64,000 nucleotides of DNA, taken from the NCBI GenBank assembly GCA_016271365.2, contig CM057456.1, positions 1,398,193,001 through 1,398,257,000 on the forward strand, given 5' to 3'. Source of the stretch: Neoceratodus forsteri (Eukaryota; Chordata; Ceratodontiformes; Ceratodontidae). Below, piece after piece: positions 13,001 through 24,602 of this stretch (the stretch's first letter is position 1; every line of letters begins with the position of its first letter). The position numbers and the translations under genes were made by a program. The notes below the pieces were generated by a model that was given only the letters and a program-made list of their open reading frames with translations, had not been told where the DNA came from and did not search any database.

Positions 13001-13020
13001 TTTTTGTGGGTGTAGGAAGA
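10006..13020 (+). pseudogene. CR1 ORF2 (endonuclease + reverse transcriptase) remnant
   Basis: ORF2 nicks target DNA with an APE-type endonuclease and reverse-transcribes the element RNA. Endonuclease blocks are visible at 10152-10514: 'LLMGDLNMPDVNW', 'LDLVLSNG' and 'GTSDHQSV'. RT follows at 10905-11552 ('VDKAMGPDIIHPRILKEL', 'IPLHKSGKK', 'QHGFTARRSCQMTLIDFFDW', 'YLDFSKAF') and resumes after the SINE at about 11970. Further blocks are '[17 protein letters not shown]', then FADN (12211-12222) where CR1 normally has FADD, and the C-terminal 'LRPHLEYC' and 'NRLPEE'-like blocks to about 12950. Multiple frameshifts, the SINE and the Asp-to-Asn change at the catalytic pair show it is dead. Confidence 0.88.
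11530..11965 (-). repeat. tRNA-derived SINE inserted in CR1
   Basis: Read on the minus strand, the head carries an RNA polymerase III A box TGGCTCAGTAGG (11932-11943) and a B box GGTTCGGTTC (11881-11890). The body follows, with 'GCCGTCTTTCAGATGAGGCG' and 'AAAGATCCCATGGCAC'. I know those body motifs from SINEs of sharks and other deep-branching vertebrates and invertebrates. It splits the CR1 RT gene; short flanking repeats 'cattta' (11524-11529, 11966-11971) are compatible with a small target duplication. It is not a functional tRNA: the cloverleaf region carries an extended anticodon-side sequence and a long 3' body. The superfamily name is left open. Confidence 0.78.
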
Positions 13021-13137
13021 AATAGGCTGTTGGTTAACTAGGATCTGCAGCTTATTCTGTAGGTAGGGAAATGGGCAGACTAGGTGGGCAAAGCGGTCCT
13101 TATCTGCTTTCAAAGTCTATGTTTCTTTGTTTCTATG

Positions 13138-13825
13138 AATCAGAGCTTGAATCACGCGGATGGACTTGACAAAGTGGCGGTGTTTTCAGAGTGGAGGGCA
13201 GGGGGACTCTGAGCTAGAAGGTGGATTGTGGACTACAGAGTGGGACTCCTAGTTAACTAAAAATCCTAGGGGGTCTGGGAGAGCTGGGTGGGTGGTGGGC
13301 TGCTGTGGTGCACCTGGGGCTCAAGGACTTGTCAGGCTTAGCCAGGTCAGATGGAGGTTAGACCATTCCTCCAATCCAGAGTCAGCAAAAGTTAAACAAA
13401 ACACACACACATCTACACACACACACACACACCCAGGGAGAACCGGATGGGTGGTTTTGGGGTGGGCAAGTGGTACATGATGGTGGGCTTTAGTTCTCCT
13501 AGTCCTTGCCTGCTGCCCTTCTGTTATGTTTTGCAACTTAAGAGTGAAATAAAAAAACAACAAAAAACAAAGCAGCCAGAGACTGCAAAATCCACTTTGA
13601 CTATGTGTGTTGGGGGAATTAGTGACTTCATTGTAATTGAGGGAGGAGGAATCAGAGGGAGGCTTACCAGACGACTCCTCAGCTAAACCAAAACCTAGGT
13701 AGGTCTGGGACAGCTGGGTGGGTAGTGGTCTGCTTCAGCGCATGTGGGGCTCAAGGACTTGTCTTCGGCCAGGTCATAGGTCAGACGGTAGACCACTCCT
13801 CATGAGAAAAATTTGAAACTTAAAT

Positions 13826-13869
<44 letters not shown>

Positions 13870-14450
13870 GAAACTGGGTGGGTGGTTGTGGGGTAGGCTG
13901 GTGGTACATAAGGGTGGGTCTTAGCTCTCCTATTCCTGTTGCCCTCCTGTTGTTGTTGTTTTTTTTTTTTCTTTGCAGCTTAAAGAAGAGAACAAGAAGA
14001 AACAAAGCAACCGAAGACTGAAATGTCTACTCTATGACTGTGTGTGTGTGTATGTGTGTGTTGAGGGGGGGTTTAGTGACTTCATTGTGACTGAGGGAAG
14101 GGGACTCAGAGGGAAGATTAAGCCAGGAGGACTCCATGTTGAGAAATAAAAAAAAATGGTTCAGGGTGGGCCATTAGCTCTCCTAGTCCTGCTGCCCTCC
14201 TGTTTTGCAGCTTAAATGAAAAAGAAAAGAACAGCAAGAAAGCAAAGCAAGAAAGCAAAGTCCACTCTTTTTTTACATATGTGTGTTGTGGGGGGAGGAT
14301 GACTCCATTATTACTCCTGGGTGAGTGGTATGCTTCTCCAGGGTTACATGGAGCATTCAAACCAAAACTTAAAAAAAATTTAAACAGAAAAAAAGAAAGG
14401 GGGAGCTGAGGGGGTGGTTTGGGGTGGGCTGGTACAGGTCTGCCTCCTTA
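13138..14450. repeat. Diverged tandem units of ~430 bp containing (CA)n
   Basis: A unit beginning 'cctagggggtctggga' at about 13265 repeats as 'cctaggtaggtctggga' at about 13693. In both copies it is followed in order by 'ctcaaggacttgtc', a (CA)n run (13398-13432; 13830-13866), 'gggtgggtgg', 'agctctcctagtcct'-like, 'cagcttaa', a GT-rich stretch and 'gacttcattgt'. Two further partial copies lie at 14155-14350 and 14395-14450. The period is about 430 bp. Open frames across the (CA)n runs are low-complexity artefacts. This looks like a local minisatellite made by unequal exchange. Confidence 0.7.
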
Positions 14451-14939
14451 GCTCTGCCACATTTTTCTCATGATGTAAGCACTGCTACTAGTGCTACAGA
14501 ACAGGTACTTATGCCTGAAGCTAAAACTAAAAAGATCACCTCTTGAGTCTGGAGTTACTATTGAACTGGCTCCCAAAATTTCTCTCTTGCAATATGCCCT
14601 ATTTGTAGAACTGGTGTCAGCAGGGGAGACAGGAAAATCGCCTTGGCACATCTACATTGATGAGACACTTAAAGGGAATACAGCTGATGGTATGCTGAAA
14701 AGAAGTGATGCCACTGTGTGAGACAGTGGCTGAAGCATTGGATGACAGGGACTTACACCGCATTTCTTCCGTAACCAAAACCGGTGGCATTGCCAATTAT
14801 TTTTCATAGCCCCTCAGCCAAAAAAGCCAAGGATATAATTCACCATCACTATCAGGCACTCTAGCATCTGACAGTTCCCCTCCATTTAATTTGGTCCGCT
14901 CTTTTCAGAGCACAGAAGGCCCAAAATTGAAACAGTTAA

Positions 14940-16719
14940 ACCATTCAAGAGTCATTTCAAAGGGCGTGTAAATATGAACCCAATCACCCAGCTGCCCAAA
15001 CATTAAACAAGGCCCTAGCAGAAATTATAACACTAGACCTGCATCCCTTCTCTTTTGTTGAGTCTGTTGGTTTTAAGCAACTAATCCAGATTGCAGTGCC
15101 ACAAAGTCAATTAACATTGAGGAAATACTTTGCCACAAAAGCAGTACCAAATTTGTATTGTGAATTGCGAGAGAAAGTGATGCAGGCTTTGAAACTGGTA
15201 GCAGTGACACAAATCCATATTACGACCAACATGTGAACTAGCAGCAAAACTGTAGACTACATGACCTTCACTGCTCACTGTGCCTCCTTCCACAATTCAT
15301 CTGCCTCACCCTCTGTTTCTGGCTCAGCATTTAAGAAGCAGGCTGTCCTGTGTATTACTAGTTTTGAGTCAAAAGATCATACTGCAACAAATCTCCTGCA
15401 GGAGCTAGGAAGTCACTTTGCTGAATGGCTCACTACTCATGGCCTTTCTCGAGGATTTGTCATATCCGATAATGGGGCTAATATCATACGTGCTGTGAAG
15501 GATGGCAGGTATATGTACATAACTTGCTTCACTCACACCCTCAGTTTCATGGTATATGATTTTCTCTGGGTTCACAAAAGCATTGAGAATGGCCATAGTG
15601 TAGTGTGCAAGATTTGCGGACATTTCAGTCATTCTGCCAAAGCATGCAAAATATTGTGGCAGCTGCAAAAGGACAATAACCTTCCACAATATCAGCTAAA
15701 GCAGGAGGTAGGTACCAGCTGGAATTCCATCTTTGATATAGTATAACAGCTCCTTAAGCAGTGTAGAGTAGTACATCAGTACACGATAGACCACTCTGTA
15801 GGGAAAGGGGATGTGTGTCTCAATTCTACCCAGTGGAACCTGATGGCATAATTATGCCAGGTTCTTCAGCCCTCTGAGGACGCCACTAGGGAAATGAATG
15901 CAGACAATGCCAATCTGAGTGAGGTTATTCCCTTGATATGCCTACTTAAAAAAAAAAAATTACTGGAAAAGCAGAAGGCAAAATTCCTGGAGGAAGGTAC
16001 TATGACTTCACTTGTAGAAGACCTGAGTATGTCCCTTGAAATGGACCCCAGAATGGAAATGATGTTACAATCTGAACATTATATTCTCGCCACCATGTTA
16101 GAGCCTCGATTTAAGGCTACCCTGGCTTCCTTCCTCCTCTCTGGCATCACAGACATCAGCAGATATAAAGATCTACTCATTAAAAAAGAGTCAAAGGAAA
16201 TGGTGGATACGATTTCATCACAACAACCTCTTGCATGTACAGACTCCCAAATCTCACTATCAGCAAGAGATACAACCATTACGAAAAATCAAGATGAAGA
16301 TGAAGGCATTTGGTCAGAGCTCCATAATACTGATAAAAACAATACTTGTTCCAATGTTTTCTAAGGACATACTGCTGCCAGTATGGTGGAAGACTATCTA
16401 AAGGACCCTTGTGAACTACTGTATCTATACAAGATGACCCTCTGAAATATTGGCAGAGTAAGAGAAAAATCTGGCTAGCTTTGTACAAATGTTTTACTTG
16501 AGTTGCCTTCCCACCAGCGTCTCTTCAGAGAGAATCTTTAGTACAGCTAGTAGTATTGCTTCTGACCTATGCAGCCACTTGTTACCTGAAAATGTTGAAC
16601 ACTTCACATTTCTGAAAGTCAATCTGCATCTTTTAAGTGGATGCACTTCTTCTATAAAACATTACACTGATCCTAACAGTGACGAAGAGGAGCCAGTGCG
16701 CATTAATGATGAAGATTAA
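14940..16719 (+). pseudogene. hAT transposase remnant
   Basis: Three frames give the ordered blocks of a ZBED/Tip100-type hAT transposase. First, 'PFSFVESVGFKQLI' near 15043 and 'REKVMQALK'. Next, 'TTNM' followed by an in-frame TGA (15234-15236) where hAT proteins have Trp. Then 15261-15746 with 'VISDNGANI', 'CFTHTLS', 'GHFSHSAKA' and a degenerate Trp-Asn block near 'VGTSWNS'. Next, 15894-16364 with 'ATMLEPRFKA'. Last, the hATC dimerisation region at 16489-16719 ('LPTSVSSERIFSTAS', 'LLPENVEHFTFLK'). The N-terminal BED finger is not clearly seen. The stop, frame changes and unrecognised TIRs show an inactive copy. I considered a domesticated ZBED gene, but the broken frame argues against it. 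Confidence 0.85.
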
Positions 16720-17800
16720 AAGGCCATTGTGTCATGTGGGCGTTTAGCTGCTGTTGATGTCTGTAAGGTCACAGGGTAAAAATATTGTAGAAAATGACAT
16801 CAACATCCTGAAGTGTGACTGAAAGAAAGACACAACACACACAACCTCACCAATGCTACTCTTCTTTTCTATTACACCAATTTTAATTATGCAATGGCAA
16901 GAAAGAATGCTGGTCTGTAATTGGTCAGTCTGGGACTGGACCCGTGGTGTTTTCCCAGTACAACATCACAGGTCTAGTCCCAGCACACAGATGACTGCAT
17001 CAACGGTCATCAGAATCACTCCATGCAGCCCACGTAGATTCCCGCTTGACAATCCCACTTCACAGTCAGCTTACTGGTCAGCTCCATGTTTCCCTAGCAG
17101 TTCATGAGTGTTTCCCTGTCAGTATTCTGCCCTTAATTCAGTGTCCCCACTTAATTTTTTTCCAAGTGTCAGTGCTTTTTACATCCAAAAGTGAAATGAA
17201 GCCAATTCACTAATTGGCTTCTCGGTGACCGACAGTACCACGATCGTGACTAGCGCATGCGCAATTAAAAAAAGTGCTTGCTCAAGTGAGACAGGTGCGA
17301 TATTCAGTTAAAAGCCACAGTGATGCTCTCTGTTTATCAAGATTCCTGTCATGGACCTCATCTGTTTCTTCAGCCTGATGTCCAGTAAAATGAAATAATG
17401 CTACAGACAGACCCTCTCTCTCCTGGTCTGCTCGAGGTCCCGACTTCAGTGTTACCCAATCTGACTGCATTGCCCTATTCCAGTGATCATTTCACTGAAG
17501 AAAAACAAAACAGAAGAGCAACTTCTTTATAACATGCAGACACCATCGCTACACTGTGTCTCTGTGTAACTGGAGAGGGAAACAGTAACAGGACAAGGGG
17601 TACAGAGGGTCAGAAAGACAGAGACACAGAGATAGACATATAAGGGAATACAGGGAAACCATGCATGGACAGCACCACTTGCTGCACAAGACAGGAGCTA
17701 TGGACTTTTTTTTCAATACGTATACCTGCCCTAACAAAAAAAATTAATATTTTAAACATGCTTTCCCATTTTTTTCTTCATAAAACAAAATGAGCCATTG
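16720..17800. other. Unassigned stretch
   Basis: No coding similarity is recognised. A small hairpin, agccaatt...aattggct, lies at about 17211-17231. The right end of the preceding hAT element should lie near the start of this stretch, but I cannot identify it. Confidence 0.3.
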
Positions 17801-17805
17801 TATAA

Positions 17806-17952
17806 TTGCAGTAATGTACTCCAGGGTGTGTGTTGTGCTGTGATAACGTCATGCCTGGGGTATTGGATGCACTTGGCCTGTGGTGTTGTGCCAAACCACC
17901 CCAGGCATGATGTTATCCTAGCACAACACACACCATAGCATGCATTATTCCT
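17806..17952. repeat. Palindromic MITE-like element, copy 1
   Basis: The core arms 17825-17861 and 17898-17934 are reverse complements over 37 bp with about three mismatches, separated by a 36-bp loop. Outer arms ('taatgtact' / 'gcatgcatta') extend the pairing less perfectly. The lead-in 'tgtataattgcagtaatgtactccagg' resembles the lead-in of the palindrome at 42170-42315, suggesting one family. No coding sequence is present. The parent transposon is unknown. Confidence 0.68.
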
Positions 17953-18351
17953 TAAGTAAAACATCTTAGGCCTGATTTCCAAAGGGCCGCTACATTGACA
18001 CATGGTGCACAAATCCATGGCTGTGGCAACCTCTGGGTGTGTCAGGGACCTTATACCCTATTCTAGAAAAAAAGAGAATCCCTGGGCCAAAATCCTGACA
18101 GTTGCCACAGTCTCAGTCTTGCATCAAACCTTTGGTGCACCAGAGGGGTTTGATAGAGGATCCTGTTGTCAAGCCCCTCCAGCCTGGCACAACCCTAGCC
18201 CAGAGTTGCGATGCTGGGGGGGGGGCAGGCTGCATGGTAGACAGCAGTCAGACTGGTGGGGGGCCAGTAGTTGGTGGCAGAGGCACAATGGGCTGTGGGA
18301 GGGTGCTCTGATGGCACCAGGGCAGTTGTGCCCTGGATGGGGATCATAGCC

Positions 18352-18860
18352 TCAGAGTGCAGTCGGCAGTATGCTGCCATGAACTGTTTCCTGGACCACT
18401 GATGCCACCAATCCTTGCCAGTCACCAATATCATGACACCACCTCAACAGGGGGTGATTGACCATGGCGGCATCCAAAACCAACACCTCAGTCTTATCGG
18501 AATTCAGTTCCAACCAGCTGGATTTCATCCAGTCCTGGATTTCTATGAGGCAGCTGTTAAAGACCAAGAGACCACTATCCTGATTGGGAGTGAAAGACAG
18601 GTGGAACTGGGTATCATCAGCATAGCAGTGAAACCTCAGCCCATATCCTTTTACAATGTTTCCTAGAGGCAGCATATACACCGAAAACAGCATTGGGGAG
18701 AGCACTGAGCCTTAGGGGACCCCATAAGACAGGGAGACTGGGTCAGAGGAAAACAAGCCGGACACCACCCTCTGAAACCTGCCAGAGAGGAAAGATTGAA
18801 ACCACCTGAGAACTGGACCAGCCAGGTCACAGTTGACCCTCAGGCGCTCGAGCGATACTA
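18352..18860 (-). pseudogene. L2-like LINE reverse transcriptase fragment
   Basis: The minus-strand frame 18352-18705 begins 'MLSPMLFSVYMLPLG', continues 'GLRFHCYADDTQFHLSF' (RT block with intact YADD), then 'WMKSSWLELNSDKTEVLVL'. This matches the L2 RT palm and the L2 copy at 53.7-56.4 kb ('MLPIGDIVRRYGLRFHCYADDTQ'). Degenerate upstream RT sequence continues to about 18860. The endonuclease and C-terminus are missing. A fossil fragment. Confidence 0.8.
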
Positions 18861-19094
18861 CCAATGGCTGATGTAAAATAAAACATATTTATGGCCACTA
18901 TTTTTAAAAACCAAAGGCAGAATCGTGTTCAATGGGCCACAATTAAATAAACACAACTGTTGATGTTTACCAAGGGGCAGTATTTTTTGAATTACAGCTT
19001 TTTTCCCCCGCCGCTAACTGAAAATAAGATGGCAGAAGCACACTACTGATCCATTTGCGACAGCAAAATGTGCTATCGCGAAAGCAGAAACTGC

Positions 19095-19415
19095 TTTCAC
19101 ATGGCACATATAATTTTTCCCATAGGCTCTAACTGAAAACTTAAAAGCTTAATAATTTTTGAAGAGATTTATATTTTTTTCACCAGACCTTCAAAATGAA
19201 CATCTGTGACCCAGACCCTAACAATTTCAGACCAGATCCCCAAGCCATTTTGGAGATACGGCATGGCAAAGGATTTGCACCTAAATGGCAACTTTCACAT
19301 TTTCTGGCACTGCATCTCTGCAACCACATATCCAACTGGAACAAAACTTGCCACATCAAGAGATTTGTGGTACCTGACAGTACATGAAAACTTTCATGTA
19401 TATCGGTCATATTAA
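19095..19415 (+). repeat. Interspersed repeat family X, copy 1
   Basis: The segment starting 'ttttcccatagg' and containing 'taatttttgaag', 'caccagaccttcaaaa' and 'gatccccaagcc' aligns, with divergence, to the reverse complement of 31925-32276. Frames here are short. The family is unassigned; it may be the non-coding part of a DNA transposon. Confidence 0.5.
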
Positions 19416-19424
19416 CATACTAAG

Positions 19425-19485
19425 ATGACAGCAGAGTAGGCCCAAAGGTCTATCAAGTCTGCTCGAGAATCATAATCATATGGTT
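19425..19485 (-). repeat. Old CR1-like 3' tail relic
   Basis: 'gcagagtaggcccaaaggt' followed by 'tcaagtctgctc' resembles a diverged antisense CR1 3' end (compare 'cagataaggaccacttggcc...agtctgcc' at 48.7 kb). Confidence 0.45.
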
Positions 19486-19519
19486 GCAAAATTATTAAAG
19501 TGCAATATTTTGGGGTCCT

Positions 19520-19939
19520 TTTTTTCCGTTAATAGTTTTTATTAGATTTTAGTTATGCATACATACAACAAAAACAAAAGTAACAGACATCATTAGCAGA
19601 GAAGGATCATTACATTAGTATGTCCAGAACTTCCTGGCGTACAACATACATGTATAAGCAGAGAAGACAGGAAGAGGCAAAGGACTACTGGAGAGAGGGA
19701 TAGGGGCACCCCCCCTAAATTCTCTGCTCGTGGTGATGCCAAACTAACAAAAATAATACACGACTGGGTGTCTATGTGGTACAACACCATGTCCTTGAGA
19801 GACTGATTGCTAAGTATAGCTACACTGTGTGATTAAACTGAGTATATGTTCAGGACTTTCACTCCGGAACTACAAAAAGAGACAACTCAACACAGTGACC
19901 ACAGATAATACTCATCCTATCCCTGTTCTGGGTTTTAAA
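19520..19939 (-). other. 3' untranslated end of the L1-like LINE
   Basis: Downstream of ORF2 on the minus strand the element ends in a short A-run at about 19520-19526 preceded by AATAAA (forward TTTATT at 19538-19543). A purine (AG)n tract lies just upstream of this part, at about 20050-20068. The A-tail fits L1-type retrotransposition and contrasts with the short tandem-repeat tails of the CR1 and L2 copies. Confidence 0.6.
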
Positions 19940-22900
19940 TAAGCAAGAAAGGTGGCCCAGCAAGCCATGTATGCTGCCATTGTATTGGTCGTAATATGAG
20001 ACATGCGGTCAAGTGAAGCTAGCTGTGTGAGAGCATGTTGAAGTTCAGAGAGAGAGAGAGAGAGAGGGAACTTCAGTAGTCCTCCACTGACTCATGATAA
20101 GGCACTTAGCTGAGCTACCAAGCAAGGCTAGCCAGAGAAGTTTTGGAGCCTTGAGGTGAGTTCCATGAGGGGGTAGTCCCAGGATCCATATTAAGGGATC
20201 CAACTGGAGCGCCTGATTTAGAGTCTGGGTCGCCAGCTGACAGACTGCCTGCCAGATGGGGACTAGCAGTGGACATTACCAGATGATATGACACGTCCCC
20301 CAATATGAGCTTGGCACCTCCAACACAGATTACTATCTAGAAGCTTCACTTTGTACACTATGTCAGGGGTCCTATACTAATGATGTAACAATTTATTTTG
20401 TATGAGTCTACTACGTGCATCTGGATAGCTTGAGTGTGCCAGTTTCCAACAGAGAGTCCATTGAGTATCATCCAACTTCAGTTTTAACAGCCTCTCCCAC
20501 TTTTTTTTAGACTCTCCGAACTGCGAGGGAATGAGCTCTCGTATGTCAGCGTACACTTTGCTGGTTTGGCCCCTAGGGAGCTTGAGCCAGGTGGACAGCT
20601 TCTGAGAGGTAACCGAATTAGCTGGGTGCAATTTGAGAAATTCAGCCAGTGAGCTGCGTAACTGCAGATACCTCCAGAAGTCACTCTTATTCAGGCCTTT
20701 CGCTTTGGCCAGATCAAGATAGGATTGTAACCCCAGCCCATTCTCATCCATGACGTCGGCCAACAATCTAATACACATGCGCTTCCAGTGAGGCCAGTTA
20801 ATAGGCTTGTGTTCCACTGTTATATATTTGTTATTGAAAATAGGAGTGTAAAGGTGTTGCTTGGGATTGACCTTGAGCCTGACATGAACTTTGGCCCAGA
20901 TCTGGACCACTGGTGCAATAGTGGGATGGGTTTGTAGAAATTTAGGTAGGAGGTTGTATATTAGCAAAGGGAGGGTATTGGCCTGTGCAATCGATTGCTC
21001 CATATGAAGCCATTGCAGGGATTCGGGAGAGAGGGTTGAAAACCATTTTAGAGATTGTGTTATAGAATATGCCCACGCATAGCCTTCAAACCACGGGAGA
21101 CCCATTCTTCCGGTCCTCCAATGGGAGCGAAATTTGCCCCTGCTGTGCTGGGGTTTTTTAGAGTCCCAAAGAAAATTCCCCACCATGGTGTCTATGGAGC
21201 AGAGCCATTTTGCAGGGGGGGAGGAGGGTCAGAGGAATATGAGAGAGAGAGGATAAAGCAGTTTAGGGGCTGAGATCATTTTAAAAGCCCCAATTTTCCC
21301 TGCTAAAGTAAAGTGGAGTAATTTCCACCTATCCAATTCTGTTCTGAGGTCGGCGAATAATGGTTTCATCTTAAGATCCTAGATATTAGAGAGATCTGAG
21401 GATATATATGAATACCGAGATATACCAGGGAGTTTGGAACCCATTTAAGCCCCAGGGGCGTAATAATATTCTGATTACATTGAGAGTTGAGGAGGAGCAG
21501 TTCAGTTTTGGATTTGTTCACCTTCAAGATGGACAATTTTGCAAAATCTGCTAATAGGTTAAGGAGCACAGGAAGAGCTACTGTGACATCTTCTACTGGG
21601 ACCAATAAATCATCCGTGTACATGAGCATGGTGTATGCGTGAGTCCCAGTGGTAACCCCACGTATGTCTGGGTGTTGTCTGATGGTGGCTGCTAGTGGCT
21701 CAACAGCTAAAATAAACAAGAGAGGGGATAGAGGGCAACCTTGGCAGGTGCCTCTGCCTAGCTGAAAAGGATTGGAAATTACTGCATTGGTCCGAATTCT
21801 GGCTGAGGCTGTTGATATAACGTCATCACCCAAGTCCAAAAGGGAGCCCCAAAGCCAAAATGGTGCAAGACCTTCTCCAAGTAGTCCCATTCCAGGGAGT
21901 CAAAGGCTTTTTCGAAGTCAACTGCAATTGCAGCTGCTGGGGTGGGGGAAACCTTAGTCTGGTGAATGATATTGACCAATGACCTGATGTGGTCCCTACT
22001 AAGATGCTCCAACACAAAGCCTTCCTGCGAAGGGTAGATAAGAGAGGGGAGGAGTGGGCTACGTCTAGTGGCGAGGATCTCAGCAGAAATGTTGCTGTCC
22101 TTGTTAATTAACGATACTGGGTGATAGTTAGAGGGGAGAGTAGGGTATTTGCCTTTTTTGGGGAATACAGTGATAATTGCTTCATAGAGGGTAGGGGGAA
22201 GATGCCAGTGCTGACGGTCTCATTGTAAACCTGGGAGAGGAGAGGGGTAATCTGAGGAGCAAGGACCTGCCAGAGTTCGGCTGGAAATAGATTCCCCTCC
22301 CGGGGTATTCCCCGAGTTTAGGGTCTTAATAGCTGCTGTGACAGGACGGTCTAGGTCTGCTACCTGATCAGGGAGAAGGGCAGGAAGATGGAGGGAGGCC
22401 AGGAAGGACTCTATGGTGTCAGCCTTCTGGGTTCTGGTGGATGAGTAAAGCTCAGAACAGAACCGCTTCATGATGTCATTAATAAGCTGTGGGTCAGTGC
22501 AGATTTGGCACGCCAGGTCCTTTAGTCCTGAGATATGGCCTTCAGCCTGTTGTTTGTGGAATCGATAGGCCAAAAGTTTGCTAGCTTTTTCCCCACCCTC
22601 CCAGTAGTAATGTCACAGTCTCAGTATTGCGACTTCCGCCTTATGGGTCAGCAGATCATTAATTTCCATACAAGTTCAGAGCATTTCCTAGTGTAAAGGA
22701 GAGTGTGGTTGCAAGTGCGAGGTCCGCTTGGCCTGGGTCTCCAGGGTCTTGAGCTTTGCTTCCAGAGAGACCAGAAGATGCTCTTGCCTCCCCCAATGCC
22801 TAGAGGCAAACCCTATTATGGCCCCATGCAGAGTGGCTTTAAAGGTCTCCCACGTGACACCTGTGGAGGTATCTTGAGGAGGGTTCACTGCTAAAAAGGA

Positions 22901-23713
22901 GACAGTCTCCAAAGTCACCCATTGTATGAATTTGGTGTCTTTAAGGAGAAGAGGGTCTAGTTTCCAGGTGGCCAATTTGGAGGGAGATGAGCCCCAGAGA
23001 ATGTGCAGATGCACTGGAGCATGGTCCGATATCACTTTAGGTAAGATTACGGAGTCTACTCTCATGTGAGATACAGCTGCAGACACTAGCCAGAAGTCTA
23101 GCTGGCTGTGTGACCCATGTACTGACGAGGTGAAGGAGTAATCTCTCTCCCACGGATGAAAAGTTCTCCAGATATCAGTTAGGCTGGCTTCCACCATCAA
23201 ATGCTGCAGCGTTTGGCGTCCCTTGGGATGCTGCGTCAGGGTTGGAGCGCTGCGGTCCGTCTGGGATACCAACACAAGATTAAAAGCTCCGCCTAGGATG
23301 GTAGGAGTGGGGGAGGGAGTAAGACAGTTTAACTCTTGAGCTAGTGTGTGAAAGAAGGAGGGGTCATCCTCATTCAGGGCAGAAATACAGCCCAGGAGTA
23401 GAGGGCCTTCAGGGGTTTTCCTCAGAGTTAGTACCCATCTGCCATTGAGGTCTGTTCACACCAGTATGGGGGACCAGATGAGCATGTTATGGAGGAGTAT
23501 AGCAACTCTTCTCTTTTTAGAGGAGAAGAATGAGGAGGAAACCTGCCCCACCCAGTCTCTAACCAAGTTAGCGTGATCCTGTGTTGTAAGTTTAGTTTCT
23601 TGTAGGAAGGCCAGCGTGGCCCTCAGCCTCCTCAAATGTGAAAACACCTGTTTATGTTTTACCGGAGTGTTCAAGCCCCATACATTCCAGGCGTAAGCAT
23701 GAAGGTCACCCAT
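19940..23713 (-). pseudogene. L1/Tx1-like ORF2 (endonuclease, RT, C-terminal domain)
   Basis: Almost the whole ORF2 can be followed from an ATG at 23713. The endonuclease start is 'WNVWGLNTPVKHK' and 'FLQETKLT'. A GGAFN block replaces the usual GGDFN. It then has 'SQLDFWLVS' and an intact 'SDHAPV' (22688-23275). RT follows at 21366-22573: 'LNSGNTPGGE', 'AAIAVDFEKAFDSLEW', 'GCPLSPLLF' and 'MYTDDLL', where the catalytic pair is kept but Ala of YADD is Thr. The C-terminal domain is a long open frame, 20377-21186 ('FLWDSKKPQ', 'KKWERLLKLKLDDTQW'), then degenerate to about 19940 with a Cys-rich 'LCWRCQ'. Stops and frameshifts (for example at 20376 and about 23455) plus the endonuclease Asp loss indicate an inactive copy. 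Confidence 0.88.
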
Positions 23714-24602
23714 GATCCCTGAGGTAAAAACAAGTATGAGGGAGCATTATGGCACATTCAAGGGCGGAGGCTGAAGGATCAGCTGTCCATTCCCACAAGA
23801 TAACCCAGAGGTGTCTTGACCACTCAGTACAGCCAAGCTGTACAAGGTCTAGATCAAATGCCGCTTTAATAAACACCCAGTCTGCACAATAAACATGATA
23901 ACAAGTCAGGCAAATAGCCTGAAACAACATCCAACTATTTACAAAAAACATAACTGTCAACACATATTCCGTAGACGGAGGGGGGTGGTTAGGCCGGCAG
24001 ACAAGCTGCCAACGCCATCCACCTCCCTCTCGTGGGGTAGATATGAGGGAAGAGCAGGCAGGTTGCTGCCTGTAGCTCATCCACAGATGTAAATGAGCTC
24101 CACTGTGCTCAAAGGTATTTTATAATCCTAGATTGAAATAAATAAAATAAAAAATAAGGTAAAGTGGTATCACTTGGTTTCCTGTGGGGTATAAAACAAT
24201 GGGGAAGAAGCGGGCACAGTTCCCAGGTCCAGCTTGTGCAGAATTGAGGTTTTGGTACCATGTCTAGTGATATGTGTGAGTGTGTGCGTGTGTGTGTGTG
24301 TGTGTGTGGAGGCTCACCCCATTAAAGTGGGGCCCCCACCTTGACCCTTGGTCCCGAAGCTAGGACAAAGAGTATGGGGAGGAGGAAAGACCAGGGTACC
24401 ATACAATGTCGCAGACCCTCCCTAGCCTAAGTCCTAGGAGGTACTCAAGACTGACTTCCAGATGTCCAGAGGTCCTTGGATCTAGAATGGGGGGTGTAAC
24501 TGCCCACATAGCAGAGGGGCGAGGCGCTCTTGAGCACCTGGCCTTTGAGGAGCTGAGTATGGGCACAAAATAAGCGTAAAGTGGAAGCAATACAATGAGA
24601 GT
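23714..24602 (-). other. Probable inter-ORF region of the L1-like element
   Basis: This lies directly upstream of the ORF2 start on the minus strand and ends where the 3' tail of another LINE begins (about 24603). No domain is recognised. It contains a (GT)n microsatellite at 24279-24308. Assignment rests on position between ORF2 and the ORF1 at 30.6-31.6 kb. Confidence 0.4.

Larger units (their letters stand above)
10004..13137 (+). mobile_element. CR1 LINE, 5'-truncated, SINE-interrupted
   Basis: This CR1 copy begins inside the endonuclease ('YVREGIK' region at about 10014) and runs to its 3' tail 'cggtccttatctgc' followed by 'tatgtttctttgtttctatg', the degenerate octamer-like CR1 terminus. 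A tRNA-derived SINE at 11530-11965 splits the RT between 'DFSKAF' and 'NTVPHKRL'. Upstream ORF1 and the 5' UTR are absent, as is usual for truncated target-primed insertions. Confidence 0.88.

Noticed and set aside
15261..15746. Domesticated ZBED-like host gene
   Set aside because: Neighbouring hAT blocks lie in other frames and a stop interrupts a conserved Trp; a transposon fossil fits better.
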